42,520 nucleotides of DNA. It comes from Mycobacterium sp. KBS0706. Its GTDB lineage: Bacteria > Pseudomonadota > Alphaproteobacteria > DSM-16000 > Inquilinaceae. The stretch spans positions 1 to 42,520 of the forward strand of contig NZ_VCCH02000074.1 of NCBI RefSeq assembly GCF_005938675.2, written 5' to 3'. The notes beneath the pieces were generated by a model. That model saw nothing but the letters and a program-made list of their open reading frames with translations, did no database searches and was not told the DNA's origin. Positions 1 to 8,398 of this stretch are shown here, piece after piece; position 1 is the stretch's first letter, and every line of letters begins with the position of its first letter. A program made the translations under genes and the position numbers.

Positions 1-180
1 AACGCCCAGCTCAGCCTGGTGCAGGCGCGGCGCAACGAGGTGGTCGCGGGATATCAGCTGCTCAACGCCATCGGCACCCTGACGGCCCAGGACATGGGCT
101 TGGCTGTCAAGGTCTATGATCCGGAGCCGGACTACCAGAAGACCCGTGCCCGCTGGTTCGGGACGTCAGTCGACGAGTGA
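1..180 (+). CDS. tolC: TolC-family outer-membrane efflux protein, C-terminal fragment
   Basis: The window opens inside a reading frame that runs 59 codons to a TGA. The visible tail has a helical segment with QARRNEVVAGYQLLNAIG, then the LTAQDMGLAV and YDPEPDY segments and a terminal W-x-G, the usual end of TolC-type proteins that form trimeric outer-membrane ducts for type I secretion and RND efflux. Only the last coiled-coil turn and the equatorial tail are present; the rest lies upstream of the window. A tolC-like gene directly before popZ and valS is a common alphaproteobacterial arrangement, which supports the call. The symbol is a family-level name; which transporter it serves cannot be told. 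Confidence 0.82.
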   Translation, partial: NAQLSLVQARRNEVVAGYQLLNAIGTLTAQDMGLAVKVYDPEPDYQKTRARWFGTSVDE

Positions 181-212
181 GGATGGCGCCCGGCGTCGCT
201 GGGAATCGCAAT

Positions 213-297
213 TCCGTCATTGCCGGGCTTGACCCGGCAATCCGGAGGGTATCGACAGTCTCCGGATGCCCGGGTCACGCCCGGGCATGACAATTCG
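213..297. repeat. Two-armed palindromic intergenic repeat
   Basis: Two perfect short hairpins lie side by side: TGCCGGG/CCCGGCA (221-227 with 233-239) and TGCCCGGG/CCCGGGCA (267-274 with 280-287). They are enclosed by outer complementary GTCAT (216-220) and ATGAC (286-290), and TCCGGA occurs on both sides of the centre (241-246, 261-266). The whole can fold as a cruciform. This layout matches the dispersed palindromic repeats scattered between genes in many alphaproteobacteria. It lies 27 bp before the popZ-like start, so it could also affect the 3' end of the tolC transcript. Confidence 0.6.
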
Positions 298-323
298 GAT
301 GGAAGTGGAAGACGACCGAGAGG

Positions 324-791
324 ATGAGCGAGACGCGGGCACAGCAGGAGCCGTCGATGGAGGAGATCCTGGCCTCCATCCGGCGCATGATCACCGAGGA
401 CGATCCGGCGCGCGGCCGGGCCGCCCCGATCGATGCTGCGCGGGCCCAGCCGACGCCGTCCACCGCGCCGGCCGATGACGACGTGCTGGAGCTGACCGAG
501 GCGCTGGACGATCCGCGCCCGGCCGCCCCTCCGCCGCCTGCCGCGGCTGCAGAGGACGACTCCGTGGTCTCCCCGGCCAGCGCCAGCGCCGCGCTGGCGG
601 CCCTGGCCCGGCTGAACGCCGCGGCCCCGCCGCCGGCGGCGGTGCACAAGAGCCAGACGGTGGACGATCTGGTGCGCGAATTGCTGCGGCCGATGCTGAA
701 GGAGTGGCTCGACGCCAACCTGCCGCGGCTGGTCGAGCAGGCGGTCGAGCGGGAAGTATCCCGCATCGCCAGCGGCGCTGTACGGCGCTGA
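324..791 (+). CDS. popZ: PopZ-like DUF2497 polar-organising protein
   Basis: 155 residues. The N-terminus carries the short conserved helix PSMEEILASIRRMITED (about 11-27), the middle (about 28-105) is proline-, alanine- and acid-rich and looks disordered, and the last 50 residues form a conserved helical block with VDDLVRELLRPMLKEWLD and LVEQAVEREVSRIA. That is the architecture of the alphaproteobacterial PopZ/DUF2497 family; in Caulobacter PopZ forms a polar condensate that tethers the chromosome centromere. The ATG at 324 is preceded by GAGAGG. It sits 58 bp upstream of valS, the usual neighbour of DUF2497 in this class. Family assignment is firm; the polar-organising role is inferred from Caulobacter. 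Confidence 0.8.
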   Translation: MSETRAQQEPSMEEILASIRRMITEDDPARGRAAPIDAARAQPTPSTAPADDDVLELTEALDDPRPAAPPPPAAAAEDDSVVSPASASAALAALARLNAAAPPPAAVHKSQTVDDLVRELLRPMLKEWLDANLPRLVEQAVEREVSRIASGAVRR

Positions 792-849
792 TCCGCCCCT
801 CGCTTCACCGCTCCATCGTCAAGAATTCAAGAATACGGAAGGTTCAGCC

Positions 850-3495
850 ATGCTGGACAAGACTTACGGGCCGCGCGAGGTCGAGGCCAAGCTTTATCCC
901 GAATGGGAACAGAGCGGCGCCTTCGCCAACAACGTCCAGTCGAACGCGAACCCCTTCACCATCATGATGCCGCCGCCGAACGTGACCGGCAGCCTGCACA
1001 TGGGCCATGCCTTCAACATGACCCTGCAGGACGTGCTGACGCGGTTCAACCGGCGGCGCGGCCGCGACGCGCTGTGGCAGCCCGGCACCGACCATGCCGG
1101 CATCGCCACCCAGATGGTGGTCGAGCGCGAGCTCGGGAAGCAGGGCATCAAGCGCCAGGACCTCGGCCGCGACGGCTTCCTGGAGAAGGTCTGGGAGTGG
1201 AAGGCCCAGTCCGGCGGCACCATCACCAGCCAGCTCCGCCGCCTTGGCGCCACGCCGAACTGGGAGCGCGAGCGCTTCACCATGGACGAGGGCCTATCCC
1301 GCGCCGTGGTCAAGGTGTTCGTGCAGCTGCACCGCGAGGGCCTGATCTACCGCGACAAGCGGCTGGTCAACTGGGACCCGAAGCTGCGCACCTCGGTCTC
1401 CGACCTCGAGGTCGAGCAGAAGGAGACCAAGGGCCATCTCTGGCACTTCCGCTACCCGATCGAGGGCGAGGAGGGCCGGTATATCGTCGTGGCCACCACG
1501 CGGCCGGAGACGATGCTGGGCGACACCGCGGTCGCCGTGCATCCGGACGACGAGCGCTACAAGGACCTGGTCGGCAAGAACGCCGTCCTGCCGCTGGTCG
1601 GCCGGCTGATCCCGATCGTGGCCGATGAGTATTCCGATCCCGAGAAGGGTTCGGGCGCGGTGAAGATCACCCCGGCGCACGACTTCAACGATTTCGAGGT
1701 CGGCCGCCGCCACAACCTGCCGCTGATCAACATCCTCGACGAGGAAGCCCGGCTGAACGGCGAGGTGCCGGAGGCCTATCGCGGCCTCGACCGGTACGAG
1801 GCGCGCAAGCGCGTGGTCGCCGACCTCGAGGCGCTCGGCCTGGTCGAGAAGATCGAGGACCATGTCCATGCGGTGCCGCATGGCGACCGCGGCGGCGTGC
1901 CGATCGAGCCGTTCCTGACCGAGCAGTGGTACCTGAAGGCCGAGGTGTTGGCGAAGCCGGCGATCGAGTCGGTCGAACAGGGCCGCACCGTGCTGCTGCC
2001 GAAGATGGCGGAGAGCATCTTCTTCGAGTGGATGCGCAACATCCAGCCCTGGTGCATCAGCCGGCAGTTGTGGTGGGGCCACCAGATCCCGGCCTGGTAC
2101 GGGCCCGACAACGCGATCTTCGTCGAGGAGAGCGAGGCCGAGGCCAAGGCGGCGGCCGAGAATCATTATGGTGAGCCGGTTGAGCTGCGGCGCGAGACCG
2201 ACGTGCTCGACACCTGGTTCTCTTCCGCCCTGTGGCCGTTCTCGACCCTGGGCTGGCCGGACCAGACGCCGGAGCTGCAGCGTTATTACCCGGGCGACGT
2301 GCTGGTCACCGGCTTCGACATCATCTTCTTCTGGGTCGCCCGGATGATGATGATGGGCATCCATTTCATGGGCGAGGTGCCGTTCCGCACCGTGTACTTC
2401 CACTCCCTGGTCCGCGACGAGAAGGGCCAGAAGATGTCGAAGTCCAAGGGCAACGTCATCGACCCGCTGGAGCTGGTGGACCGCTACGGCGCCGACGCGC
2501 TGCGCATGACCCTGGTGTCGCTGGCCGCCGGCCGCGACATCAAGCTGGGGCCGCAGCAGGTCGAAGGCTACCGCAACTTCGCCACCAAGCTGTGGAACGC
2601 GGCGCGGTTCTGCGAGATGAACGAGTGCCGGCCGGTGCCCGGCTACGACCCGGCGGCGAACACGCTGACGCTGAACCGCTGGATCGTCGGCGAGGTGGCG
2701 AAGACGGCGGAGAAGACCGCCGCGGCGCTGGAGGGCTTCCGCTTCAGCGAGGCGGCGCAGGTGCTGTACCAGTTCACCTGGGCCGGCTTCTGCGACTGGT
2801 ACCTGGAATTCGCCAAGCCGGTCTTCTCCGGCACGGACGAGGCCGCCAAGGCCGAGACCCGCGCCACCACGGCCTGGGCGCTGGAGCAGATTCTGAACCT
2901 GCTCAACCCGATCATGCCGTTCGAGACCGAGGAGCTGTGGCGGCATCTTGCCGATCGCGGCGACGCCACGCTGGTGACCCAGCCCTGGCCGGACTATCCG
3001 GCCGGCCTGGTCGACCCGCAGGCGGCGGCCGAGATGGATTGGGTGATCCGGCTGATCTCGGCGGTCCGCACCATCCGGTCGGAGATGAACGTGCCGCCGG
3101 CAGCGGAGCTGACGGCGACGCTGCGCGACGCCTCGGCCGAGACGCTGCGCCGGCTCGAGACCCATGGCGCGCTGATCCGCCGCCTGGCCCGGCTGGCCTC
3201 GATCGACCCATCTGTGGCGGAGCCGGCCAAGGGTTCCGCCCAGGCCGTGATCGACGAGGCGACGCTGGTGCTGCCCCTGGCCGGGATCATCGATCTCGAT
3301 AAGGAGCGGGCGCGGCTGAGCAAGGAGATCGAGAAGAACGCCTCCGAGGTCGAGAAGATCGACCGCAAGCTCGGCAACGCCCAGTTCCTGGAGAAGGCGC
3401 CGGACGAGGTGGTCGAGGAGCAGCGCGAGCGCCGGGCCGAGGCCCAGGCCGCGATCGAGAAGCTGCAGCAGGCGCTGGCCCGCGTCGCGGGCTGA
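850..3495 (+). CDS. valS: Valine--tRNA ligase
   Basis: 881-residue class I aminoacyl-tRNA synthetase that charges tRNA-Val in the cytoplasm. The HIGH signature is HMGH at residues 50-53 in the PPPNVTGSLHMGH context, and the KMSKS loop is at 528-532. Between them lies the CP1 editing domain, with TTRPETMLGDTAVAVHP and DFEVG motifs, that hydrolyses Thr-tRNA-Val. The C-terminus (about 815-880) is the charged coiled-coil arm typical of ValRS, with LDKERARLSKEIEK. Length matches bacterial ValRS, so it is complete. The ATG is preceded by GGAAGG seven bases upstream. A strong terminator follows the stop. Confidence 0.97.
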   Translation: MLDKTYGPREVEAKLYPEWEQSGAFANNVQSNANPFTIMMPPPNVTGSLHMGHAFNMTLQDVLTRFNRRRGRDALWQPGTDHAGIATQMVVERELGKQGIKRQDLGRDGFLEKVWEWKAQSGGTITSQLRRLGATPNWERERFTMDEGLSRAVVKVFVQLHREGLIYRDKRLVNWDPKLRTSVSDLEVEQKETKGHLWHFRYPIEGEEGRYIVVATTRPETMLGDTAVAVHPDDERYKDLVGKNAVLPLVGRLIPIVADEYSDPEKGSGAVKITPAHDFNDFEVGRRHNLPLINILDEEARLNGEVPEAYRGLDRYEARKRVVADLEALGLVEKIEDHVHAVPHGDRGGVPIEPFLTEQWYLKAEVLAKPAIESVEQGRTVLLPKMAESIFFEWMRNIQPWCISRQLWWGHQIPAWYGPDNAIFVEESEAEAKAAAENHYGEPVELRRETDVLDTWFSSALWPFSTLGWPDQTPELQRYYPGDVLVTGFDIIFFWVARMMMMGIHFMGEVPFRTVYFHSLVRDEKGQKMSKSKGNVIDPLELVDRYGADALRMTLVSLAAGRDIKLGPQQVEGYRNFATKLWNAARFCEMNECRPVPGYDPAANTLTLNRWIVGEVAKTAEKTAAALEGFRFSEAAQVLYQFTWAGFCDWYLEFAKPVFSGTDEAAKAETRATTAWALEQILNLLNPIMPFETEELWRHLADRGDATLVTQPWPDYPAGLVDPQAAAEMDWVIRLISAVRTIRSEMNVPPAAELTATLRDASAETLRRLETHGALIRRLARLASIDPSVAEPAKGSAQAVIDEATLVLPLAGIIDLDKERARLSKEIEKNASEVEKIDRKLGNAQFLEKAPDEVVEEQRERRAEAQAAIEKLQQALARVAG

Positions 3496-3520
3496 CCTCA
3501 GCCTTCGGTTGATCTGCTGG

Positions 3521-3547
3521 AACGGGCCCCTCGCGGGGCCCGTTTCG
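3521..3547 (+). terminator. Rho-independent-type terminator after valS
   Basis: A perfect 10-bp stem AACGGGCCCC/GGGGCCCGTT (3521-3530 with 3535-3544) closes a TCGC tetraloop and is followed by a short T-containing tail (TTTCGATT from 3543). It starts 26 bp after the valS stop. The T-tract is short but the stem is very stable. Confidence 0.75.
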
Positions 3548-3574
3548 ATTCCGGCAGGGGCTTCCGCGGAGGGA

Positions 3575-3603
3575 TTGACAAAAAAAACTGTCAAGGGTGG
3601 AAT
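3575..3603 (+). promoter_or_regulatory. Inverted-repeat operator overlapping a promoter for the ArsR-like gene
   Basis: TTGACA (3575-3580) and TGTCAA (3589-3594) form a perfect inverted repeat around an A-rich spacer of eight bases. The left half-site is also a consensus -35 hexamer; 17 bp further on, TGGAAT (3598-3603) matches four of six -10 positions. Transcription would then start at about 3609-3611, on the ATG at 3610. A dimeric winged-helix repressor bound here would block the promoter, fitting autorepression by the adjacent regulator. The repeat is seen directly; the promoter and regulation are inferred. Confidence 0.55.
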
Positions 3604-3609
3604 GGGCGC

Positions 3610-4218
3610 ATGCTGGATGTGGATGTCATCGACGACCCGGCGGCCGCCGCGGCCGCGCTCGAGCCGGTGCGCAGCCGCCTCCTGGCGGAGCTGGCCGAAC
3701 CCGCCTCGGCCGCCGGGCTGGCGGCGCGGTTGGGGATTCCGCGGCAGAAGGTGAACTACCATCTTCGCGCGCTGGAGGCGCACCGGCTGGTCCGCGAGGC
3801 GGAGACGCGGCGCTGGGGTGGCCTGACCGAGCGGCTCTACGTTGCCACCGCCACCTCCTACATCGTCTCACCCCAGGCGCTCGGGCCGGTCGCCGCCGAT
3901 CCCGCGCGGGCCTCCGACCGGCTGTCGGCGAGCTATTTGATCGCGCTGGCCGCACGGGTCGTTCGGGAGGTCAGCAGCCTGTGGCGGGCCGCCATCCGCG
4001 CGGAGAAGCGGCTGGCGACCCTGTCGATCGACACCGAGATCCGCTTCGCGTCGCCGGCCGACCGGGCCGCCTTCACCCGGGAGCTAACGGCGTCGATCGC
4101 CGCCCTGGCGGCGCGCTACCACAACGCGTCGGCGCCGGGGGGGCGGGACCACCGCCTGGTCCTGATGGCCTATCCCAAGCCCGCCGACCCATCGGAAAGG
4201 GGGGAGACATGCCACTGA
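3610..4218 (+). CDS. ArsR-like winged-helix transcriptional regulator
   Basis: 202 residues. An N-terminal winged helix-turn-helix (about 10-75) includes PVRSRLLAELAEPASAAGLA, then RLGIPRQKVNYHLRALEAHRLV, the recognition-helix pattern of ArsR-like regulators. A wing and an uncharacterised helical C-terminal domain (about 90-195) follow. No metal-binding Cys cluster is visible, so this is not a classical metal sensor. Its 3' end overlaps the next gene by 10 bases, so it is co-transcribed with two SRPBCC genes. ArsR-like regulators beside SRPBCC/AHSA1 genes are a common pairing. The inverted repeat directly upstream is a likely autoregulatory site. The ligand is unknown. Confidence 0.75.
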   Translation: MLDVDVIDDPAAAAAALEPVRSRLLAELAEPASAAGLAARLGIPRQKVNYHLRALEAHRLVREAETRRWGGLTERLYVATATSYIVSPQALGPVAADPARASDRLSASYLIALAARVVREVSSLWRAAIRAEKRLATLSIDTEIRFASPADRAAFTRELTASIAALAARYHNASAPGGRDHRLVLMAYPKPADPSERGETCH

Positions 4219-5018
4219 AGAGCGACGCGACGCGGCGCTGGGTCGAGCTCGACGTGCTGCTGCCGGGAACGCCGGAACAGGTATGGCAGGCGATCGCCAC
4301 CGGGCCCGGCCTCAGCGCCTGGTTCACCGCCACCACGGTCGAGGAGCGGGTCGGCGGCGCCATCCGCTTCGAGTTCGGCGAGGGCATGGCCTCCGCCGGC
4401 ACCATCACGGCCTGGGAACCGCCGGTCCGCTTCGCCTATGAGGAGACGGGCTGGAACGGCGAGGCGCCGCCGGTGGCGACCGAATGCGTCATCACCAGCC
4501 GGTCCGGCGATACCTGCGTGCTGCGGCTGGTCCACACCCTGTTCACCACCGACGGCAGCTGGGACGACGAGCTGGAAGGCTTCGAATCCGGCTGGCCGGG
4601 CTTCTTCGTCATCCTGCAGCTGTATCTGAAGCGGTTTGCCGGCCTGCCGGCGGCACCGGCGCGGGCCATGGCCGTTCATCCCGGCCCCGATCTCGCAGCC
4701 TGGACCGACCTGGCCGGCCGGCTCGGCTTCGCCGGCGCGAATGTCGGCGAGCGCTGGAGCACGCCGGCCGGCGTGCCGGCGCTGGCCGGAACGGTGGAAC
4801 GGGTGCAGCAGGACGCCAAGTCGCGCGAGGTGACGGTGGCGCTGGACCGGCCGGGGCCTGGCATCGCCCTGATCGGCATCCATGGCTGGCAGGGCCGGGC
4901 GCGGGTGGCGGCCAGCATCTTCTTCTACGGCGACCGTGCCGCCGACACCGCTTCGAAGTTCGAGGCCGAGCTGCGCCATTGGACCCAGGAGACCTATCCG
5001 GACAAGGAAGGGGATTAG
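4209..5018 (+). CDS. SRPBCC (AHSA1-type) domain protein, copy 1
   Basis: 269 residues. The first ~150 residues form an SRPBCC/START-like fold with family landmarks: PGTPEQVWQAIATGPGLSAWF, EERVGGAIRFEFG, ITAWEPPVRFAYEE, and GFESGWPGFFVILQLYL. Such domains bind hydrophobic ligands in a deep cavity. A second module (about 155-269) has no family I recognise, but it recurs in the next gene. The ATG at 4209 lies inside the end of the regulator gene and is preceded by GGGGAGA, so translational coupling is likely. No signal peptide is seen, so it is probably cytosolic. Ligand and reaction are unknown. Confidence 0.8.
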   Translation: MPLKSDATRRWVELDVLLPGTPEQVWQAIATGPGLSAWFTATTVEERVGGAIRFEFGEGMASAGTITAWEPPVRFAYEETGWNGEAPPVATECVITSRSGDTCVLRLVHTLFTTDGSWDDELEGFESGWPGFFVILQLYLKRFAGLPAAPARAMAVHPGPDLAAWTDLAGRLGFAGANVGERWSTPAGVPALAGTVERVQQDAKSREVTVALDRPGPGIALIGIHGWQGRARVAASIFFYGDRAADTASKFEAELRHWTQETYPDKEGD

Positions 5019-5020
5019 CC

Positions 5021-5836
5021 ATGCCCGTGAAGAAGGACGAGACCAGCCGTCGCTATGTCGAAGTCGAGGTCGAGGTGCCCGGCACGCCGGAGGAGGTGTG
5101 GCAGGCGATCGCCACCGGACCCGGCGTGACCTCCTGGTTCGTGCCGACCCGGGTGGAGGAGCGGGTGGGCGGTGCGGTGGTCGCCAATTTCGGGCCAGGG
5201 ATGGACTCCCTCTCGACCATCACGGCCTGGGAGCCGCCGCGCCGCTTCGCCGCCGACAGCAACGACATGGGGCCGGGCAGCCCGGCCATCGCCACCGAAT
5301 GGACCGTCGAGGCCAAGGCCGGCGGCACCTGCGTCGTCCGGGTGGTGCACGCCTGGTTCGCTGACAGCGACGACTGGGACAAGCAGTTCGAGGGGTTCGA
5401 GAACGGCTGGCCGGCCTTCTTCCGCATCCTCCGGCTCTACCTCACCCATTTCCGCGGCCAGAACGGCGTCAATCTCCAGCTGATGGGAGTGGCATCGGAT
5501 CCGACGGCCGGAGAGGCCTCGGCGGCGCTGACCTCGCGGCTCGGCATCGCCGCAGCCGGGCCGGGACAGCGGGTGCAGGCGGCGGCCGATGCGCCTGCCC
5601 TGGCCGGGCAGGTCGAGCGCGTCGGGCCGGCCGAGCATCCGGAACTGCTGCTGCTGCTCGATGCGCCGGCGCCCGGTATCGCCCATCTCTTCGCCCTGCC
5701 GATGGGCGGGCAGGTCTATCTGCCGGTCCGGCTGTACCTGTTCGGCGACCAGCCGGCCGCCGTCGCCGCGCGGGAGGAGCCGGCATGGCAGGCCTGGATG
5801 GCCCGCCACTTCCCGATGCCGGCCCAGCCGGGCTGA
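5021..5836 (+). CDS. SRPBCC (AHSA1-type) domain protein, copy 2
   Basis: 271 residues, a clear paralogue of the preceding gene along its whole length: PGTPEEVWQAIATGPGVTSWF, EERVGGAVVANFG, TITAWEPPRRFAADS and GFENGWPAFFRILRLYL align with copy 1 without large gaps. The C-terminal half shares the same layout (a GxRVQ... segment, then PALAGQVERV and a last segment with a FGD motif). The ATG lies 2 bp after the stop of copy 1, with GGGGAT upstream. The two probably arose by tandem duplication and may form a heteromer or bind related ligands. The stop lies 4 bp from the convergent ada gene. Confidence 0.8.
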   Translation: MPVKKDETSRRYVEVEVEVPGTPEEVWQAIATGPGVTSWFVPTRVEERVGGAVVANFGPGMDSLSTITAWEPPRRFAADSNDMGPGSPAIATEWTVEAKAGGTCVVRVVHAWFADSDDWDKQFEGFENGWPAFFRILRLYLTHFRGQNGVNLQLMGVASDPTAGEASAALTSRLGIAAAGPGQRVQAAADAPALAGQVERVGPAEHPELLLLLDAPAPGIAHLFALPMGGQVYLPVRLYLFGDQPAAVAAREEPAWQAWMARHFPMPAQPG

Positions 5837-5840
5837 GGCC

Positions 5841-6935
5841 TCAGCCGGCTTCGCGCTCCAGCAAGGCGCGCTTGCGGGCCACGCCCCAGCGGTAGCCGGA
5901 CAGGTCGCCGTCGGAGCGGACCACGCGGTGGCAGGGGATGGCAACCGCCAGGTCGTTGGCGGCGCAGGCCTGGGCCACCGCGCGCACCGCCTTGGGCCGG
6001 TCGATCCGCCGGGCGATCTCGGCATAGCTGGCGGTGCTGCCGGCCGGGATGCTGCGCAGCGCCTGCCACACCTTCTGCTGGAAGGCGGTGCCGCGGATAT
6101 CCAGCGGCAGGTCCAGCATCATCTCCCCATTGGCGGCCGACGGCGCCTCGACGAAGCCGACCACCCGGGCCACCAGCTGCTCGAATTCGGCATCGCCGCC
6201 GACCAGCCGGGCCTTGGGGAAGCGGTCCTGCAGCTCCTCCAGCAGCGCCTGCGGGTCGTCGCCGAACTGGATGGCGACGATGCCCTTGCCGGTCGCCGCC
6301 ACCAGGATGGCGCCGAGATGGCATTGCCCGATGGCGAAGCGGATCTCCGCCCCGGTGCCGCCGTCGCGGAAGGCGGTCGGGGTCATGCCCAGCCGCTCCG
6401 GCGCCGCGGCATAGAAGCGGCCGTTGGAGTTGAAGCCGGCGCCGTAGATCGCCTCGGTGACGGTCTCGGTCTGCTCCAGCTCGTCGCGCATGCGGTCGGC
6501 GCGATGGGCGTCGGCATAGGCCTTGGGGGTGACGCCGGTGACCGACTTGAACATGCGGTGGAAATGGAACCGGCTCAGCCCCGCAGCGTCGGCCAGCTCG
6601 TCCAGGCTCGGCATCTCCTCGGCCGTCTCGATCTTGCGGCAGGCGGCGACCACCAGGGCGGTCTGGCGCTCGGCCAGCGACATCTCGTTCGGTTTGCAGC
6701 GCCGGCAGGGGCGGAAGCCGGCGCGCTCGGCCGCGGCGCCGTCGGCGTGGAAGCTGGCATTTTCGCGCCGCGGATGGCGCGAGGCACAGCTCGGCCGGCA
6801 GTAGATCCCGGTGGTGCGGACGGCGAAGACGAAGGCGCCGTCGGCGGCGCGGTCACGGCGCAGCACGGCGGCCCAGCGGGCCTCGTCATTGACGAAGACC
6901 GGGGCGGGGACGGGGGGCGGGGGGATGAAGCCCAT
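5841..6935 (-). CDS. ada: Bifunctional Ada: AraC-type regulator and O6-methylguanine-DNA methyltransferase
   Basis: 364 residues with the full Ada domain order. The N-terminal zinc domain has C46, C50, C77 and C80, with the spacing of E. coli Cys38/42/69/72; C46 is the expected methyl-phosphotriester acceptor that turns the protein into an activator. An AraC-type HTH follows (about 90-185, with LSRFHFHRMFKSVTGVTPKAY). The C-terminal methyltransferase ends with the active-site PCHRV, nucleophile C335, and the GYRWGVARKRALLE helix. It repairs O6-methylguanine and phosphotriesters by suicidal methyl transfer. It is single and convergent with the SRPBCC gene. No alkB or alkA neighbour is present. 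Confidence 0.95.
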   Translation of the reverse strand: MGFIPPPPVPAPVFVNDEARWAAVLRRDRAADGAFVFAVRTTGIYCRPSCASRHPRRENASFHADGAAAERAGFRPCRRCKPNEMSLAERQTALVVAACRKIETAEEMPSLDELADAAGLSRFHFHRMFKSVTGVTPKAYADAHRADRMRDELEQTETVTEAIYGAGFNSNGRFYAAAPERLGMTPTAFRDGGTGAEIRFAIGQCHLGAILVAATGKGIVAIQFGDDPQALLEELQDRFPKARLVGGDAEFEQLVARVVGFVEAPSAANGEMMLDLPLDIRGTAFQQKVWQALRSIPAGSTASYAEIARRIDRPKAVRAVAQACAANDLAVAIPCHRVVRSDGDLSGYRWGVARKRALLEREAG

Positions 6936-7174
6936 GGGTCGCTCCTGTTCGACGGTGGGATCGACAGGTCCCGGTCATATGGGGATGCCGATCGTTCCGC
7001 CGAAGATGGCGGGCCACGCTACCGCCGGCACTCCGACCCTTGCTCTCAAATTCCAGGGCCGGCGGCGACCCGGTTCTTGCGATGCTTGCGGCCGAATTCG
7101 GCGGCAACAAGCGGAGCGCGGGGCAATGCCGATGCAGGGATGCTCCAGGCCCCACCTCCTTCCGTGAGCCCCCC

Positions 7175-8395
7175 ATGTCCGCCACCGCCCCGCTTCCCGC
7201 GCCGTTCCGCCGTCTGGCCTGGTCCAACCTGGCCGCGCAGTCGGCGGAGCAGATCGGCCTTGCGGCCGCGCCGATCGTCGCCGTGCTCGCCCTCGGCGCC
7301 GGGGCCGGCGGCACTGGCTTGCTGCAGACCGTGCAGACGCTGCCCTTCCTGCTGCTGTCCCTGCCGGCCGGGCTGCTGGCCGACCGGTCCTCGCGCCGCC
7401 GGATGATGGCGGTGGCGGAGGCGCTGCGGGCGGTCTCGCTCTTCGCCGTGCTGCTGCTCCTGGTCACCGGTGATCTCAGCCTCGGCCTGCTGGCGGCGCT
7501 CGGCTTCCTCGGCGCCGCCGGCACCGTGGCCTACAGCGTGGCGGCGCCGTCGCTAGTACCCGATCTGGTGCCGCGGGCGACGCTGCCGGCCGCGAACGGG
7601 CGGATCGAGCTGGCGCGCAGCGCCGCCTTCGCCGCCGGCCCGGCCGTTGCCGGCGCACTGGTGGCCTGGACCGGCGCCGGCCTGGCCTTCGCGGCCGCCG
7701 CAGCCCTGTCGGTGCTGGCGGCGATCCTGCTGGCCGGCATCCGTGAGCCGCAGCGGCCGGCGATGCCGCGCCGTCACGCCCTGCAGGACCTGCGCGAGGG
7801 CGCCGTGTTCGTCCTGACCCATCCGCTGCTGCGGCCGGTGCTGCTGACCGCGGTGTTCTTCAACCTCGGCTGGTTCGTGCTGCAGGCGATCTACGTGCCC
7901 TATGCGGTCGACCATCTCGGCCTCGGCGCCTCGGCCGTCGGCGCCACGCTGGCGGTCTATGGCATCGGCATGGTGCTGGCCGCGCTGGCGGCGCCGCGGA
8001 TCGCCCGGCGGATGCCGTTCGGGGCCACGCTGCTGGTCGGCCCGTTCTTCGGTCTCACCGGGGCCCTGCTGATGCTGCTGACGGTCTGGGTGCCCTTTGC
8101 GCCGATCGCCGGCCTGGCCTTCTTCCTGTTCGGCTCCGGCCCGACGCTGTGGGTGATCGCCTCGACCACCCTGCGCCAGGCGGTGACGCCGCCGGCGATG
8201 CTGGGTCGGGTCTCGGCGATCATCACCATGGCCACCTTCGGCGCGCGGCCGCTCGGCGCCGCCATCGGCGGGCTGGTCGGCGACAGCCATGGTGCTGCCG
8301 CCTGCTTGGCCGTCGCCGCGATCGGCTTCGTCATCCAGGCCCTGGTGATCGCCGGCTCGCCGGTGCCGCGCCTGGCCGCCCTGCCGGCGGAATAG
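7175..8395 (+). CDS. MFS transporter, DHA3/EntS-like exporter
   Basis: 406 residues from the ATG at 7175, with about 12 hydrophobic segments. The first intracellular loop has the MFS signature as GLLADRSSRRRMMAVAEALRA, and the N-terminus (AWSNLAAQSAEQIGLAAAPIVAVLALGAGAGGTGLLQT) resembles EntS-type DHA3 proton antiporters that export siderophores or drugs. The frame stays open upstream to 7040, but residues before 7175 are not membrane-like, so the later ATG was chosen; no good ribosome-binding site precedes it. The stop lies 3 bp from the convergent MFS gene. The substrate is unknown. Confidence 0.82.
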   Translation: MSATAPLPAPFRRLAWSNLAAQSAEQIGLAAAPIVAVLALGAGAGGTGLLQTVQTLPFLLLSLPAGLLADRSSRRRMMAVAEALRAVSLFAVLLLLVTGDLSLGLLAALGFLGAAGTVAYSVAAPSLVPDLVPRATLPAANGRIELARSAAFAAGPAVAGALVAWTGAGLAFAAAAALSVLAAILLAGIREPQRPAMPRRHALQDLREGAVFVLTHPLLRPVLLTAVFFNLGWFVLQAIYVPYAVDHLGLGASAVGATLAVYGIGMVLAALAAPRIARRMPFGATLLVGPFFGLTGALLMLLTVWVPFAPIAGLAFFLFGSGPTLWVIASTTLRQAVTPPAMLGRVSAIITMATFGARPLGAAIGGLVGDSHGAAACLAVAAIGFVIQALVIAGSPVPRLAALPAE

Positions 8396-8398
8396 GGC

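Noticed and set aside
1294..3783. A long open frame antisense to valS (829 codons)
   Set aside because: GC-rich DNA with biased third positions leaves the opposite strand open. The translation is Arg/Gln/His-rich with no domain, while valS on the other strand has every motif.
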